Assembly: GCA_963838205.1 (NCBI GenBank)
Contig: CAWIQF010000001.1
Span: forward strand, 124,001 to 188,000
DNA from: CAIVVT01 sp963838205
GTDB taxonomy: Bacteria; Acidobacteriota; Terriglobia; Bryobacterales; Bryobacteraceae
Direction: 5' to 3'
Length of the DNA: 64,000 nt
Shown here: positions 25,637 through 36,614 of the stretch, piece by piece
Layout of the letters: the number at the start of each line of letters is the position of its first letter
Numbering within the stretch: the stretch's first letter is position 1
Translations under genes and position numbers: made by a program
Notes under the pieces: generated by a model
Database searches by the model: none
The model's input: the letters and a program-made list of their open reading frames with translations, nothing else
Told to the model about the DNA's origin: nothing

Positions 25637-26662
25637 ATGAAGAAACTTTCCTGCTTGTTATTTGCGGCGACGATACTAACCGGAATGGTGTCGGCGCAAG
25701 TGTTGATTAACGGCGCGGGCGCGACGTTTCCGTATCCCGTCTACTCGAAGTGGTTCAACCAATATCACCAGAAGTTTCCGAATGTGCAAATCAACTATCA
25801 GTCCCAAGGGTCCGGCGCCGGCATCCGCCAGGTGACGGAAGGGACGGTCGACTTCGGGGCCACCGATGGTCCAATGAATGCGGAACAACTGAAGCAGTTT
25901 CAAGACAAACGCGGCAGTGCGATCCTGCATTTCCCAACGGTGATGGGAGCGGACGTGATTGCGTACAACCTTCCCGGGATTTCGCAGGAGCTGAATTTCA
26001 CGCCCGAAGCGATCGCCGGAATCTTTCTCGGCAAAATCACAAAGTGGAACGATCCGGAACTAAGCAAAGCCAATCCGGGCGCGAAGCTGCCGGGCAGCGA
26101 CATCATCGTGGTGCACCGATCCGACGGCAGCGGCACGACCTACGTTTTCGTCGACTACCTTTCGAAAGTGAGTAAAGAGTGGGAGTCGAAAGTAGGCCGC
26201 GGTACTTCCGTGAACTGGCCTGTCGGACTGGGTGGCAAAGGCAACGAAGGGGTGGCGGGACAAATCAAGCAGACGCCCAACTCGATCGGGTATATCGAGC
26301 TGATCTATGCCATACAGAACAAGATGGCGTATGGGAATGTGAAGAACGCGGCGGGGAAGTTGGTCCGGCCGAGCAAGGCCAGCGTGACGGCCGCCGCGGC
26401 GGGATCCCTAAAGGAAATGCCGGAGGATTTCCGGGTGTCGATTACGAACGCCGCGGGCAAGGACTCCTATCCGATCTCGAGTTTCACGTGGCTACTGATC
26501 CCGGCCAAGATCCAGGACCAGAGCAAGAAGAAGGCGCTTGTTGATTTCCTGCATTGGATGCTTGACAATGACGCTCAAGCGATGGCGGAGGCTCTGGACT
26601 ACGCGCGCCTTCCCAAGGCGGTGGTCGCAAAAGAAATCAAAGCTATCGCCAAGATTCAATAG
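25637..26662 (+). CDS. pstS: phosphate ABC transporter substrate-binding protein PstS
   Basis: Periplasmic phosphate-binding protein, 341 residues, with a signal peptide MKKLSCLLFAATILTGMVSA. Phosphate contacts appear in GAGATFPYPVY, SQGSGAGIRQV, DFGATDGPM and HRSDGSGTT. The last, with Ser-Gly-Thr, is the classic site. ATG 25637 starts the signal, with GAGG upstream. It is first of pstSCAB and is followed 15 bases later by pstC. Likely induced by low phosphate. Confidence 0.97.
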   Translation: MKKLSCLLFAATILTGMVSAQVLINGAGATFPYPVYSKWFNQYHQKFPNVQINYQSQGSGAGIRQVTEGTVDFGATDGPMNAEQLKQFQDKRGSAILHFPTVMGADVIAYNLPGISQELNFTPEAIAGIFLGKITKWNDPELSKANPGAKLPGSDIIVVHRSDGSGTTYVFVDYLSKVSKEWESKVGRGTSVNWPVGLGGKGNEGVAGQIKQTPNSIGYIELIYAIQNKMAYGNVKNAAGKLVRPSKASVTAAAAGSLKEMPEDFRVSITNAAGKDSYPISSFTWLLIPAKIQDQSKKKALVDFLHWMLDNDAQAMAEALDYARLPKAVVAKEIKAIAKIQ

Positions 26663-26677
26663 TGGCGAGGGAGTCGA

Positions 26678-27652
26678 ATGTCCGCGCCTGAGGCCGAGAC
26701 CGAACGCGCCCGCTCCGAGGAGCGGGCGCGATCCTTTCTGGACCGGCTCAAGGGCGGGGACGAGGCGGCGCACTTAATCACGTTTCTGGCCGCGGCGAGC
26801 ATCCTATTCGTCACGGGTTGGATCGTGTTCGAGTTGTTCCGGAACTCGGGCCTATCGCGTCACGAATTCGGCTGGTCGTTTCTGACCACGCAGGTGTGGG
26901 ACCCGGTGGCGGGGCGGTTCGGTGCGCTGCCATTCATCTACGGCACCTTAGTTACCTCTGCGCTGGCGCTGCTGCAGGCGATTCCGTTGGGCGTGGGCGC
27001 GGCCATTTTCCTTGCCGAGCTAGCTCCGGCGCGGGTGTCGGATGGGCTGACGTTTCTGATCGAACTCCTGGCTGCGGTTCCTAGCGTCATCTATGGGCTG
27101 ATGGGCATCTTCGTACTGGTCCCTTTTCTGAAAACAGTCGAACCGGGCATCCGCCGGGTGCTTGGCTTTTTGCCGTTCTTCCAGGGTCCGTTCTACGGAG
27201 TCAGCGTGCTCACGGCGGGGTTGGTCCTGGCGGTGATGATCGTCCCGTTCATCATTTCCATTTCGCGCGAAGTTCTATTGGCGGTGCCGGCGGATCAGCG
27301 GGAAGCGGCCATGGCGCTGGGCGCGACGAAGTGGGAAGCGACGTGGGATATCGTGGTTCCGTTCGCGCGCAAGGGCATCATCGGTTCGATCTTTCTGGCA
27401 CTGGCGCGGTCGCTCGGCGAGACGATGGCGGTGACCATGGTGATTGGCAACGATCCCAAGATCCGCGCGTCGCTGTTCGCACCGGGCTACTCGATTGCCT
27501 CGGTGATCGCGAACGAGTTCACCGAAGCGACCGGAGATCTCTATGTGAACGCCCTGATCGAGCTGGGTCTAGTGCTGTTCGCCCTGACTTTCCTGATCAA
27601 TGGGATGGCGCGGCTGCTGATTCTGAGCACAACCAGAAAGGGGAGCTCGTAG
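26678..27652 (+). CDS. pstC: phosphate ABC transporter permease PstC
   Basis: 324-residue inner-membrane permease with about six transmembrane segments. The cytoplasmic EAA loop that contacts PstB reads REAAMALGATKWEATWDIVVPFARKG. The N-terminal 35 residues are charged (ERARSEERARSF) and precede the first segment. The stop overlaps the GTG of pstA by one base (TAGTG), indicating coupled translation. Confidence 0.96.
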   Translation: MSAPEAETERARSEERARSFLDRLKGGDEAAHLITFLAAASILFVTGWIVFELFRNSGLSRHEFGWSFLTTQVWDPVAGRFGALPFIYGTLVTSALALLQAIPLGVGAAIFLAELAPARVSDGLTFLIELLAAVPSVIYGLMGIFVLVPFLKTVEPGIRRVLGFLPFFQGPFYGVSVLTAGLVLAVMIVPFIISISREVLLAVPADQREAAMALGATKWEATWDIVVPFARKGIIGSIFLALARSLGETMAVTMVIGNDPKIRASLFAPGYSIASVIANEFTEATGDLYVNALIELGLVLFALTFLINGMARLLILSTTRKGSS

Positions 27653-28500
27653 TGACGGCGCGCCTGGTGTACCGGAAAGCGACCAACGCTTTCATGCTCA
27701 CTCTGACCGGGGTCAGCGCGCTGCTGGCGGTCTCAGTGCTGTTCTTCATTTTGGGGTACCTGCTGTGGCACGGCGGAAGGAGCCTGAACTGGGATTTCTT
27801 TACGAAGCTGCCGGTGCCGGTGGGCGAAACCGGCGGGGGGATGGCGAACGCAATCGTGGGGAGCGGGAAACTGCTGCTACTGGCCACGCTGATTGGCGTA
27901 CCGATCGGGTTTTTGGGCGGAGTTTATGTCGCCGAGTTTGGGGGGAGCGCGTTTTCGTTTGTCGTGCGCTACACCACCGACCTGCTGAACGGCGTGCCTT
28001 CGATCGTCATCGGGATTTTCGCGTACACCGTGATCATTGTGAGGCAGCATCACTTCTCCACGTTCGCAGGCGGCGTCGCCTTGGGCGTGATGATGATTCC
28101 GATCGCGGTCCGCAGCACGGAAGAGTTTCTGAGGGCCGTTCCAGACTCGCTGCGGGAGGCGGCCGTAGCGCTCGGGGCGTCGAAATCGAGAGCCATCATA
28201 ACTGTCATCATCCCGGCGGCAATTCACGGCATCGTGACGGGCATCATGCTGGACCTGGCGCGCGTGGCCGGAGAGACGGCGCCGCTGATTTTCACGGCAT
28301 TCGGGAACCAGTTCTGGAGTCCAGGGTGGAATCAGCCGACCTCTTCGCTCCCGGTGATGATTTACACTTATGCGCTCTCCCCCTACGACGACTGGCACCG
28401 GCAGGCGTGGTCGGCGGGCTTCGTGCTGCTGACGCTGGTGCTGGCGGTGAACGTTTTTTGCCGCCTTGTTCTGGCCCGGAAGGGTCCCGCCGGAAGGTGA
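27652..28500 (+). CDS. pstA: phosphate ABC transporter permease PstA
   Basis: 282-residue partner permease with six segments and the EAA loop REAAVALGASKSRAIITVIIPAAIHG. GTG 27652 overlaps the pstC stop. The frame is open further upstream inside pstC, but that part is out of context. pstB starts three bases after its stop region, so the operon is tight. With PstC it forms the channel. Confidence 0.96.
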   Translation: MTARLVYRKATNAFMLTLTGVSALLAVSVLFFILGYLLWHGGRSLNWDFFTKLPVPVGETGGGMANAIVGSGKLLLLATLIGVPIGFLGGVYVAEFGGSAFSFVVRYTTDLLNGVPSIVIGIFAYTVIIVRQHHFSTFAGGVALGVMMIPIAVRSTEEFLRAVPDSLREAAVALGASKSRAIITVIIPAAIHGIVTGIMLDLARVAGETAPLIFTAFGNQFWSPGWNQPTSSLPVMIYTYALSPYDDWHRQAWSAGFVLLTLVLAVNVFCRLVLARKGPAGR

Positions 28501-28503
28501 ATT

Positions 28504-29352
28504 ATGGATAGTCCCAGCAAGCCGGTTTCCGAACAGAACAGAGAAGGCGTGGCCAACCGGCCAACGGTGCAGGGGGAGGCCGCGGCGCCGTTGAGAGAAG
28601 GCGCCCAGCCGAAGCTGAAGGTCAGTAACCTACACTTCTTTTATGGCAAGGTGGAAGCGCTGAAGAATATCAGTTTGGAGGTGAGCGCGAACCGGGTGAC
28701 GGGGTTCATCGGGCCTTCGGGTTGCGGGAAATCGACGTTTCTGCGAACGCTCGACCGGATGCACGAACTGGTCCGCAAGACGCGCGTGGAAGGCGAGGTG
28801 CTGCTCGACGGCGCGAATATCTTCGAGATGGACGTATCGCAATTGCGACGCCGCGTGGGGATGGTTTTCCAGAGATCGAACCCATTCCCGAAGTCGATTT
28901 TCGACAATGTCGCTTACGGTCTGCGGATCAACGGGTTCGCCCACGGCAGCAAGCTGCACGAGATGGTGGAAAGCAGCCTGCGACGGGCGGCGCTGTGGGA
29001 CGAGGTGAAGGACAAACTGGACGAGTCGGCCTACTCGCTTTCGGGAGGGCAACAGCAGCGGCTGTGCATCGCCCGCGCGCTGGCGGTGGACCCGGAAGTT
29101 CTGCTGCTGGACGAACCTTGTTCGGCGCTGGATCCGATCGCCACGGCGAAGATCGAGGACCTGATCTTCCAACTGAAGGACAGTTGCACGATCGTGATTG
29201 TCACGCACAACATGCAACAGGCGGCGCGGGTGGCGGACTACACCGGCTTCTTCCTACTCGGCAGGCTGATCGAGTTCAACAAGACGGCTACGATTTTCAA
29301 GAATCCGTCGATCAAGGAGACCGAGGATTACGTGACCGGCCGGTTCGGATAG
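28504..29352 (+). CDS. pstB: phosphate ABC transporter ATP-binding protein PstB
   Basis: 282-residue ATPase that powers PstCA. Walker A GPSGCGKS is at 70-77, the signature LSGGQQQR near 180, Walker B LLLDEPCSALDP near 200, and the switch His in VTHNMQQA. About 30 extra residues precede the usual family start (KLKVSNLHFFYG), rich in Pro, Glu and Ala. ATG 28504 is used because it fits the tight operon spacing. Confidence 0.97.
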   Translation: MDSPSKPVSEQNREGVANRPTVQGEAAAPLREGAQPKLKVSNLHFFYGKVEALKNISLEVSANRVTGFIGPSGCGKSTFLRTLDRMHELVRKTRVEGEVLLDGANIFEMDVSQLRRRVGMVFQRSNPFPKSIFDNVAYGLRINGFAHGSKLHEMVESSLRRAALWDEVKDKLDESAYSLSGGQQQRLCIARALAVDPEVLLLDEPCSALDPIATAKIEDLIFQLKDSCTIVIVTHNMQQAARVADYTGFFLLGRLIEFNKTATIFKNPSIKETEDYVTGRFG

Positions 29353-29373
29353 AGCGCATATTCAGGAGGATCC

Positions 29374-30045
29374 GTGCGTCACTTTGTCGAAGAGCTGGAC
29401 CAGCTCAGCAACATGCTGCTGGAGATGTGCTCGTGCGTGGAGGCGGCGGTCCAGCGGAGCATCAGCGCCGTGACGGAAAAGGACATTTACGCGGCCGAAG
29501 AGGTGCTGAGCAATGAGGCGCGCATCAATCAGATCGAGATCGAGATCGACGATTTCGCGATCAGCCTGCTGGCGCTGCACCAACCGATGGCGGCCGATCT
29601 GCGCCTGATCGTCGCGGCGCTGAAGATCAACACGGACCTGGAGCGGATGGGCGACCTGGCGGTGAGCATCGCCCATCGAGCCAAGTCGCTGATGGAGGCT
29701 CCGCTGATCAAGCCGATGGTGGACATTCCGCATATCGCCGGGTTGGTGCAATCGATGGTGCGCAAGAGTCTGGACGCGTTTGTGGAGCGCGACGCGGAAC
29801 TGGCGCGCAGCGTTCTGGCTTCAGACACCGCGGTGGACAATCTGCGCTCGGCCAGCTATCACGAGCTGATCAGCTTTATGGAGCATGAGCCGGCGAGCAT
29901 CCGCCAGGCCGTCGATCTGATCGCGGTGGTCAGGAACCTGGAGCGGATTGCCGATCACAGTACGAACATCGCGGAAGATGTGCTGTTCATGGTGAAAGGG
30001 ATCGACGTGCGGCACCATGCCGAGGGGCGTCAAGCACCTGGATGA
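29374..30045 (+). CDS. phoU: phosphate transport system regulator PhoU
   Basis: 223-residue helical protein that restrains PstSCAB and the PhoR/PhoB response. Two PhoU repeats with metal-site residues are seen: MAADLRLIVAALKINTDLERMGDLA and a second copy with VVRNLERIADHSTNIAEDVLF. The GTG start has AGGAGG five bases before it. The last residues (VRHHAEGRQAPG) lie inside the first copy of the downstream tandem duplication. In the other copies this segment reads VRHHAEGRQALDEGHESD, so a single extra C near 30037 may have altered the natural end. Confidence 0.93.
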   Translation: MRHFVEELDQLSNMLLEMCSCVEAAVQRSISAVTEKDIYAAEEVLSNEARINQIEIEIDDFAISLLALHQPMAADLRLIVAALKINTDLERMGDLAVSIAHRAKSLMEAPLIKPMVDIPHIAGLVQSMVRKSLDAFVERDAELARSVLASDTAVDNLRSASYHELISFMEHEPASIRQAVDLIAVVRNLERIADHSTNIAEDVLFMVKGIDVRHHAEGRQAPG

Positions 30046-30711
30046 AGGACGCGAACCGGACTGAGAAGTGCCGGCCGCGGAGTGGATGAAGGACACGAAT
30101 CCGATTGAGAAGTGCCGGCCGCGGAGGCCTGGTCCTTTCTCACAGGGAAGAAGCGGGCGTTTAAGCCGGGGTGCGGAAACGCGGGCGACTGGATGGCTCG
30201 CGGGAGTGAAAACCGGGGGACAGACGGCTCTGTCCACACGGCGCAGAGGATGCAGTGCGTGAATAGAGAGAGTTGTGGGCGCCTAGGACAGAGACGTCAG
30301 TCCCCGGTTTTCTCCGACGTGCGGCACCATGCCGAGGGGCGTCAAGCACTGGATGAAGGACACGAATCCGATTGAGAAGTGCCTGTCGCGGAGGCCTGGT
30401 TCTTTCTCACAGGGAAGAAGCGGGCGTTTAAGCCAGGGTGCGGAAACGCGGGCGACTGGATGGCTCGCGGGAGTGAAAACCGGGGGACAGACGGCTCTGT
30501 CCACACGGCGCAGAGGACGCAGTGCGTGAATAGAGAGAGTTGTGGGCGCCTAGGACAGAGACGTCAGTCCCCGGTTTTCTCCGACGTGCGGCACCATGCC
30601 GAGGGGCGTCAGAGACGTCAGTCCCCGGTTTTCTCCGACGTGCGGCACCATGCCGAGGGGCGTCAAGCACTGGATGAAGGACACGAATCCGATTGAGAAG
30701 TGCCGGCCGCG
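30008..30711 (+). repeat. recent tandem duplication covering the end of phoU
   Basis: Copies begin with GTGCGGCACCATGCCGAGGG at 30008, 30319, 30586 and 30640. Copy 1 is 311 bases, copy 2 is 267, copy 3 is 54 (an internal 213-base deletion), and copy 4 is partial. Copies 1 and 2 differ by only a few bases outside a 44-base internal duplication in copy 1. Each full copy holds a perfect hairpin GGACAGA-CGGC-TCTGTCC (30218-30235, 30485-30502) and an 11-base inverted repeat GAAAACCGGGG / CCCCGGTTTTC about 85 bases apart, resembling a BIME. Open frames at 30112 and 30379 are repeat products, not genes. Confidence 0.85.
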
Positions 30712-31196
30712 GGGACCCGGAGCAGGGCCGGGAGCACGGGTCGGAGGAGTGGATCTACCTACGAAGCGCGGAGCGGCGATTCATGGCAGTGCGGGTCGGG
30801 CGTATCATGTTATCGAAAGATAATTTTTCGTGATCGAGATTCTGCAGCCGCCAGTCCCGGCAGGCGGGATTGACACAACTGGCACGTGGTGTGCTAGGCT
30901 AAAAAAGTTCGAGGAGTTTGCTGGACTGCTTCGGCTACCCTCTTTGCGAGCAGGCAATGGCTTGTGAGCGAGGAGTCGTCCGGGCAGCCGCCCCGAGGTT
31001 CCTGTCGGCCGAGCTCTGACAGGGATATGGGCGGGTCTTAACGACCCTCTTCTACGGCTAGGCCGGCAAAATGCGGCCCGACGCCGCCGATTTTCGGGAA
31101 TTCTCCAACGTTCGAGACCGCAGAGAAGTGCGTATTGGCACGTTTGCGGCCGGGTGGTGGAAACGACGCGCTGACAGATGAGACAGAGGTTAGTTC
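30712..31196 (+). other. str operon leader and upstream region
   Basis: 485 bases without a recognised gene. The first 150 bases hold the promoter at 30870, and about 290 bases of predicted leader follow up to the GTG of rpsL. Several G+C-rich inverted repeats are present (for example around 31037-31055 and 31060-31090) with no T-run terminator. Ribosomal-protein autoregulation is possible but no known leader motif was identified. Confidence 0.5.
30870..30900 (+). promoter_or_regulatory. predicted sigma-70 promoter of the str operon
   Basis: TTGACA at 30870-30875 and TAGGCT at 30895-30900, with TGC directly before the -10 (extended -10 like). The 19-base spacer is longer than ideal. The A-run after the -10 is typical of a start site near 30907. 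This is the only good promoter before rpsL. Confidence 0.55.
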
Positions 31197-31598
<402 letters not shown>

Positions 31599-31627
31599 TG
31601 CAGCGAAGGGAAAGGAGCTGAGCGGAA

Positions 31628-32098
31628 ATGCCTCGCAGACGCCGCGCTGAGGTGCGGGAAATTCAACCCGACAGCGTGTATGGTTCCACGCTGGCCGAGA
31701 AGTTCATCAATTCGATGATGTGGGAAGGCAAGAAGACGGCTTCCCAGAATATCTTCTACGGCGCAATGAACACGATTCAGGAGCGGACCAACGACGAGCC
31801 GCTGAAGCTCTTCAAGAAGGCGGTAGAGAACTGCAAGCCGCTTCTGGAAGTGAAGACGCGCCGCGTGGGTGGCGCGAACTACCAGGTGCCGATCGAAGTG
31901 CCGCAGAACCGGCGCACGTCGCTGGCGATCCGCTGGATCCTGGCGGGATCGCGCGCGCGCTCGGAGAAGAGCATGGCCGAAAAGCTGGCCAACGAACTGA
32001 TGGATGCCGCCAATAACCGCGGCGCCGCAATGAAGAAGAAAGACGACGTCCACCGCATGGCCGAGGCCAATAAGGCTTTCGCGCATTACCGGTGGTAG
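31628..32098 (+). CDS. rpsG: 30S ribosomal protein S7
   Basis: 156 residues, assembly initiator for the 3' major domain of 16S rRNA and near the E site. It begins MPRRRRAEVREIQPDSVYGS and has the NSMMWEGKKTAS helix and GGANYQVPIEVPQNRR beta ribbon. Normal length. In E. coli S7 represses the str operon; no matching leader was checked here. Confidence 0.98.
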   Translation: MPRRRRAEVREIQPDSVYGSTLAEKFINSMMWEGKKTASQNIFYGAMNTIQERTNDEPLKLFKKAVENCKPLLEVKTRRVGGANYQVPIEVPQNRRTSLAIRWILAGSRARSEKSMAEKLANELMDAANNRGAAMKKKDDVHRMAEANKAFAHYRW

Positions 32099-32142
32099 CC
32101 GCAGGGACAACCAACGCAGGCGGCCGCGCCTAACACGACTTC

Positions 32143-34234
32143 ATGCCACGTACGATTGCACTCGAGAACATGCGGAATATCGGCATCATGGCCCACATCG
32201 ATGCCGGTAAGACGACGACTACCGAGCGCATTCTGTATTACACCGGCCGCACCTACAAGATCGGCGAAGTGCACGAAGGCACGGCCACGATGGATTGGAT
32301 GGTGCAGGAGCAGGAGCGCGGCATCACGATCACCTCGGCGGCGACGACGTGTTCCTGGCGCGATCATCAGATCAACATTATCGACACGCCGGGGCACGTG
32401 GATTTCACGGCGGAGGTGGAACGCAGCCTGCGAGTGCTCGATGGCGCGGTGGCGGTGTTCGACGCCGTGGCGGGAGTTCAGCCGCAGAGCGAAGCGGTGT
32501 GGCGGCAGGCCGACAAGTACTCGGTCCCGCGAATCTGCTTCATCAACAAGATGGACCGCGTGGGAGCGGACTTCTTCCATTCCATCGAAACGATTGTCAA
32601 GCGACTGAATTGCAGGCCGGTGCCGATCCAGCTTCCGATCGGAGCGGAGGAGCACTTCATCGGCGTCGTCGACCTGGTCAACATGAAGGCCCGCGTGTGG
32701 CGCGACGAGACGCTGGGGGCGGAATACGACGAAGTGGAAATCCCAGCCGAACTGGTTGAACAGGCGCGGGAGTATCACGACAAGCTGGTGGAAGCGGCCG
32801 CCGAATGCGACGAGCATCTTTTCGAGAAGTACATCGAAGGCAAGGCCATCACGCCCGAGGAGATCATGGCCGGTCTGCGGCGGGGCACGATCGCGCAGAA
32901 GATTTTCCCGGTGATTTGCGGTACGGCATTTAAGAACAAGGGTGTCCAGAACATGCTGGATGCCATTGTGGACTTGCTGCCATCGCCGCTGGACGTGCCG
33001 GCGATGATCGGCAGCGCGATCGACGACAAAGAGATTGCGATCGAGCGGCGGTCGGACGACAACGAGCCGTTTGCGGCGCTCGTGTTCAAGATCATGACCG
33101 ACCCGTTCGTCGGGCAACTCGCGTTCATCCGCGTGTACTCCGGACATCTGAGCACGGGCGAATCCATCCTGAACGTCAGCCGGGGGCGCAGGGAACGGAT
33201 CGGGCGGCTGGTGCGCATGCATGCGAACAAGCGGGAAGAACTGACCGAGGTGATGGCCGGCGACATCGCCGCTTGCGTCGGCCTGAGATCGGTGGCAACG
33301 GGCGACACGATTTGCTCCGAGGAGCACCCGGTGCTGCTGGAGTCGATTGATTTCCCCGAGCCGGTGATTCAGACTGGCCATCGAACCGAAGACGAAGGCC
33401 GACCAGGAAAAGCTGGGGATCGCCATCGCCAAGCTGGTGCAGGAAGATCCCACTCTGCGGATTTCGACGGACCACGAGACGGGGCAGACGATTCTGGCCG
33501 GGATGGGCGAATTACATCTCGAAATTATCGTGGACCGTCTGCAACGCGAGTTCAACGTGGGCGCCAATGTCGGCAAGCCGCAGGTGGCGTACCGGGAAAC
33601 GGTGCGCAAGGCGGCCGAAGGCGAGGGCCGGTTCATCCGCCAGACCGGCGGCCATGGGCAGTATGGCCACGTGAAGATACGGATCGCACCGCTCAGCACG
33701 GCGAATTACGAGTTCGTCAATGCGGTTGTCGGCGGCAGCGTGCCGAAGGAATTCATCGGACCGGCGGAGAAGGGCATTGTCGAGGCGATGGAAGGCGGCG
33801 TGCTCGCCGGCTACCCGGTGAACAACCTCAAGGTGACGCTTTACGACGGCAGTTATCACGACGTGGATTCCTCGGAAATCGCATTCAAGATCGCCGGGTC
33901 GATGGCGCTGAAGGATGCGTGCCGGAAGGCCACTCCGGTTCTGCTCGAGCCGGTGATGAGTGTTGAAGTCGTGGTTCCGGATGAGTACATGGGCACGGTC
34001 AACGGCGATTTGATCAGCCGGCGCGGGCGTCTGGAAGGCGTCGAGCTGCGCGGCGGAAGTCAGATCATCAGGGCGATGGTGCCGTTGTCGGAAATGTTCG
34101 GATATGCGACCGAGATCCGTTCGCGCACGCAGGGACGCGGCAGTTTCACGATGCACTTCGGCCGGTATGAAGAAGCGCCGGCATCGGTGACGCAAGAGGT
34201 TGTCAGCAGGGCGCAGGGAAAGGTCGCCAACTAA
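32143..34234 (+). pseudogene. fusA: elongation factor G, interrupted by a single-base insertion
   Basis: Translocation GTPase. Reading starts at ATG 32143 with AHIDAGKTT (G1), DTPGHVDF (G3) and NKMD (G4) and follows the family through PVIQ. An extra A at 33373 then breaks the frame. Skipping it restores LAIEPKTKADQEKLGIAIAKL and the rest to 34234, including domain IV (GGHGQYGHVKI, EFIGPAEKGIVEAM) and domain V. Joined, the product is 696 or so residues, the normal length. Every domain is well conserved, so either the base is a sequence error or the break is recent. A paralogous fusA elsewhere in the genome would make loss tolerable. Confidence 0.93.
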
Positions 34235-34280
34235 GGGGCGACCAGTCATGATTTGCGATTGTGCAGGGGAGTGAACCGAA

Positions 34281-35468
<1,188 letters not shown>

Positions 35469-35568
35469 CCAGGGGACTGCGGCGGGGCGCGCGGGCAGGG
35501 GACGCAAGCTGCCGCAAGTGAAGCGGCGGGCCGCGAGGAAGAAGCGGCAGGAAGAGACAAGAGTTATT

Positions 35569-35898
35569 GTGCTGACCAAACGGATTCGAATTCGGCTTAA
35601 GGCGTACGATCACCGCCTCCTGGACCAGTCGACGACGGAGATAGTCGAGACGGCCAAGCGCGCGGGCGCGCAGGTGGCAGGTCCGATCCCGCTGCCGACG
35701 GTCATCAACCGCTACACGGTGAACCGCTCGCCGCACGTGGACAAGAAGTCGCGCGAGCAGTTCGAAGTGAGGACGCACAAGCGGCTGATTGACATCATCG
35801 AGCCGACCCAGGACACGGTGGACGCATTGAGCAAGTTGGATCTCCCGGCGGGCGTGGATGTGGAGATCAAGGCCTACCATAAGGGGGCCGCGAAGTAG
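35569..35898 (+). CDS. rpsJ: 30S ribosomal protein S10
   Basis: 109 residues from GTG 35569 (MLTKRIRIRLKAYDHRLLDQ), slightly longer than usual. GPIPLPTVINRYTVNRSPHVDKKSREQFE is the conserved loop that contacts NusB and 16S rRNA. The frame is open from 35518 with a basic MKRRAARKKRQ segment lacking a counterpart in the family, so the internal GTG is preferred. First gene of the S10 block. Confidence 0.95.
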   Translation: MLTKRIRIRLKAYDHRLLDQSTTEIVETAKRAGAQVAGPIPLPTVINRYTVNRSPHVDKKSREQFEVRTHKRLIDIIEPTQDTVDALSKLDLPAGVDVEIKAYHKGAAK

Positions 35899-35981
35899 AG
35901 ATCTGGCGCGGGGTTGAGCCGCGCCGAGAGCCCCGCCCTCTGCCCATGAAGAGGCATGGCGGGAAAGGGAAGTAAGTGATT

Positions 35982-36608
35982 ATGAGCCCTGGAATCATTG
36001 GCAAAAAGATTGGCATGACGCAGGTATTCCGGCCTGACGGTCAGGTTGTTCCAGTCACCGTATTAAAGGCCGGCCCGTGCGTGGTCGTGCAGCGCAAGAC
36101 TCCGGCGACGGATGGCTACGATGCGGTGCAACTGGGTCTAGTCGAGTTTGCCAGGAAGCGGAACAAGCCCATTACCGGGCACCTGAAGAAGGCGGGCGCG
36201 GACGGCGTGAAGTACCTGCGCGAGTTTCGCCTGAAGCCGGGCATGGGCGACCCGAAGCCGGGTGACAAGGTATTGGTGGATCAGTTCCAGCTGGCCGAGA
36301 AGGTCGATATTACCGGCATCAGTAAGGGACGCGGGTTCGCCGGCACCGTGAAGCGCTATCACTTCGGCGGCGGCGATGCGACGCATGGTTCGATGTTCCA
36401 CCGCGCGCCGGGATCGATCGGCGCCTCGAGCTACCCTTCGCGCGTAGTTCCGGGCATGCGCATGAGCGGGCACATGGGCGATGACCAGGTGACGGTTCGC
36501 AATCTCGAGGTGGTCGAGATCGACCTCGAGGACAACCTGCTGCTGGTTAAAGGCGCGGTCCCCGGCCCCAACGGCGGCTATGTGATCGTGCGCCGGGCAA
36601 AGAGGTAA
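35982..36608 (+). CDS. rplC: 50S ribosomal protein L3
   Basis: 208 residues. It begins GIIGKKIGMTQVF and carries the long loop KGRGFAGTVKRYHFGGGDATHGSMFHRAPGS that reaches the peptidyl-transferase region; the residue methylated by PrmB in other bacteria lies here. A GTG at 35976 is an alternative start; ATG 35982 is preferred. Confidence 0.97.
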   Translation: MSPGIIGKKIGMTQVFRPDGQVVPVTVLKAGPCVVVQRKTPATDGYDAVQLGLVEFARKRNKPITGHLKKAGADGVKYLREFRLKPGMGDPKPGDKVLVDQFQLAEKVDITGISKGRGFAGTVKRYHFGGGDATHGSMFHRAPGSIGASSYPSRVVPGMRMSGHMGDDQVTVRNLEVVEIDLEDNLLLVKGAVPGPNGGYVIVRRAKR

Positions 36609-36614
36609 CTAGCG

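Noticed and set aside
30112..30696. Two tandem GTG-initiated open frames of 87 and 105 codons after phoU
   Set aside because: They are products of the duplicated segment and include REP-like hairpins. No ribosome binding sites and no recognised domain.
30907..31190. RNase P RNA, tmRNA or 6S RNA in the region before rpsL
   Set aside because: Conserved cores such as the RNase P GAGGAAAGTCC were not found.
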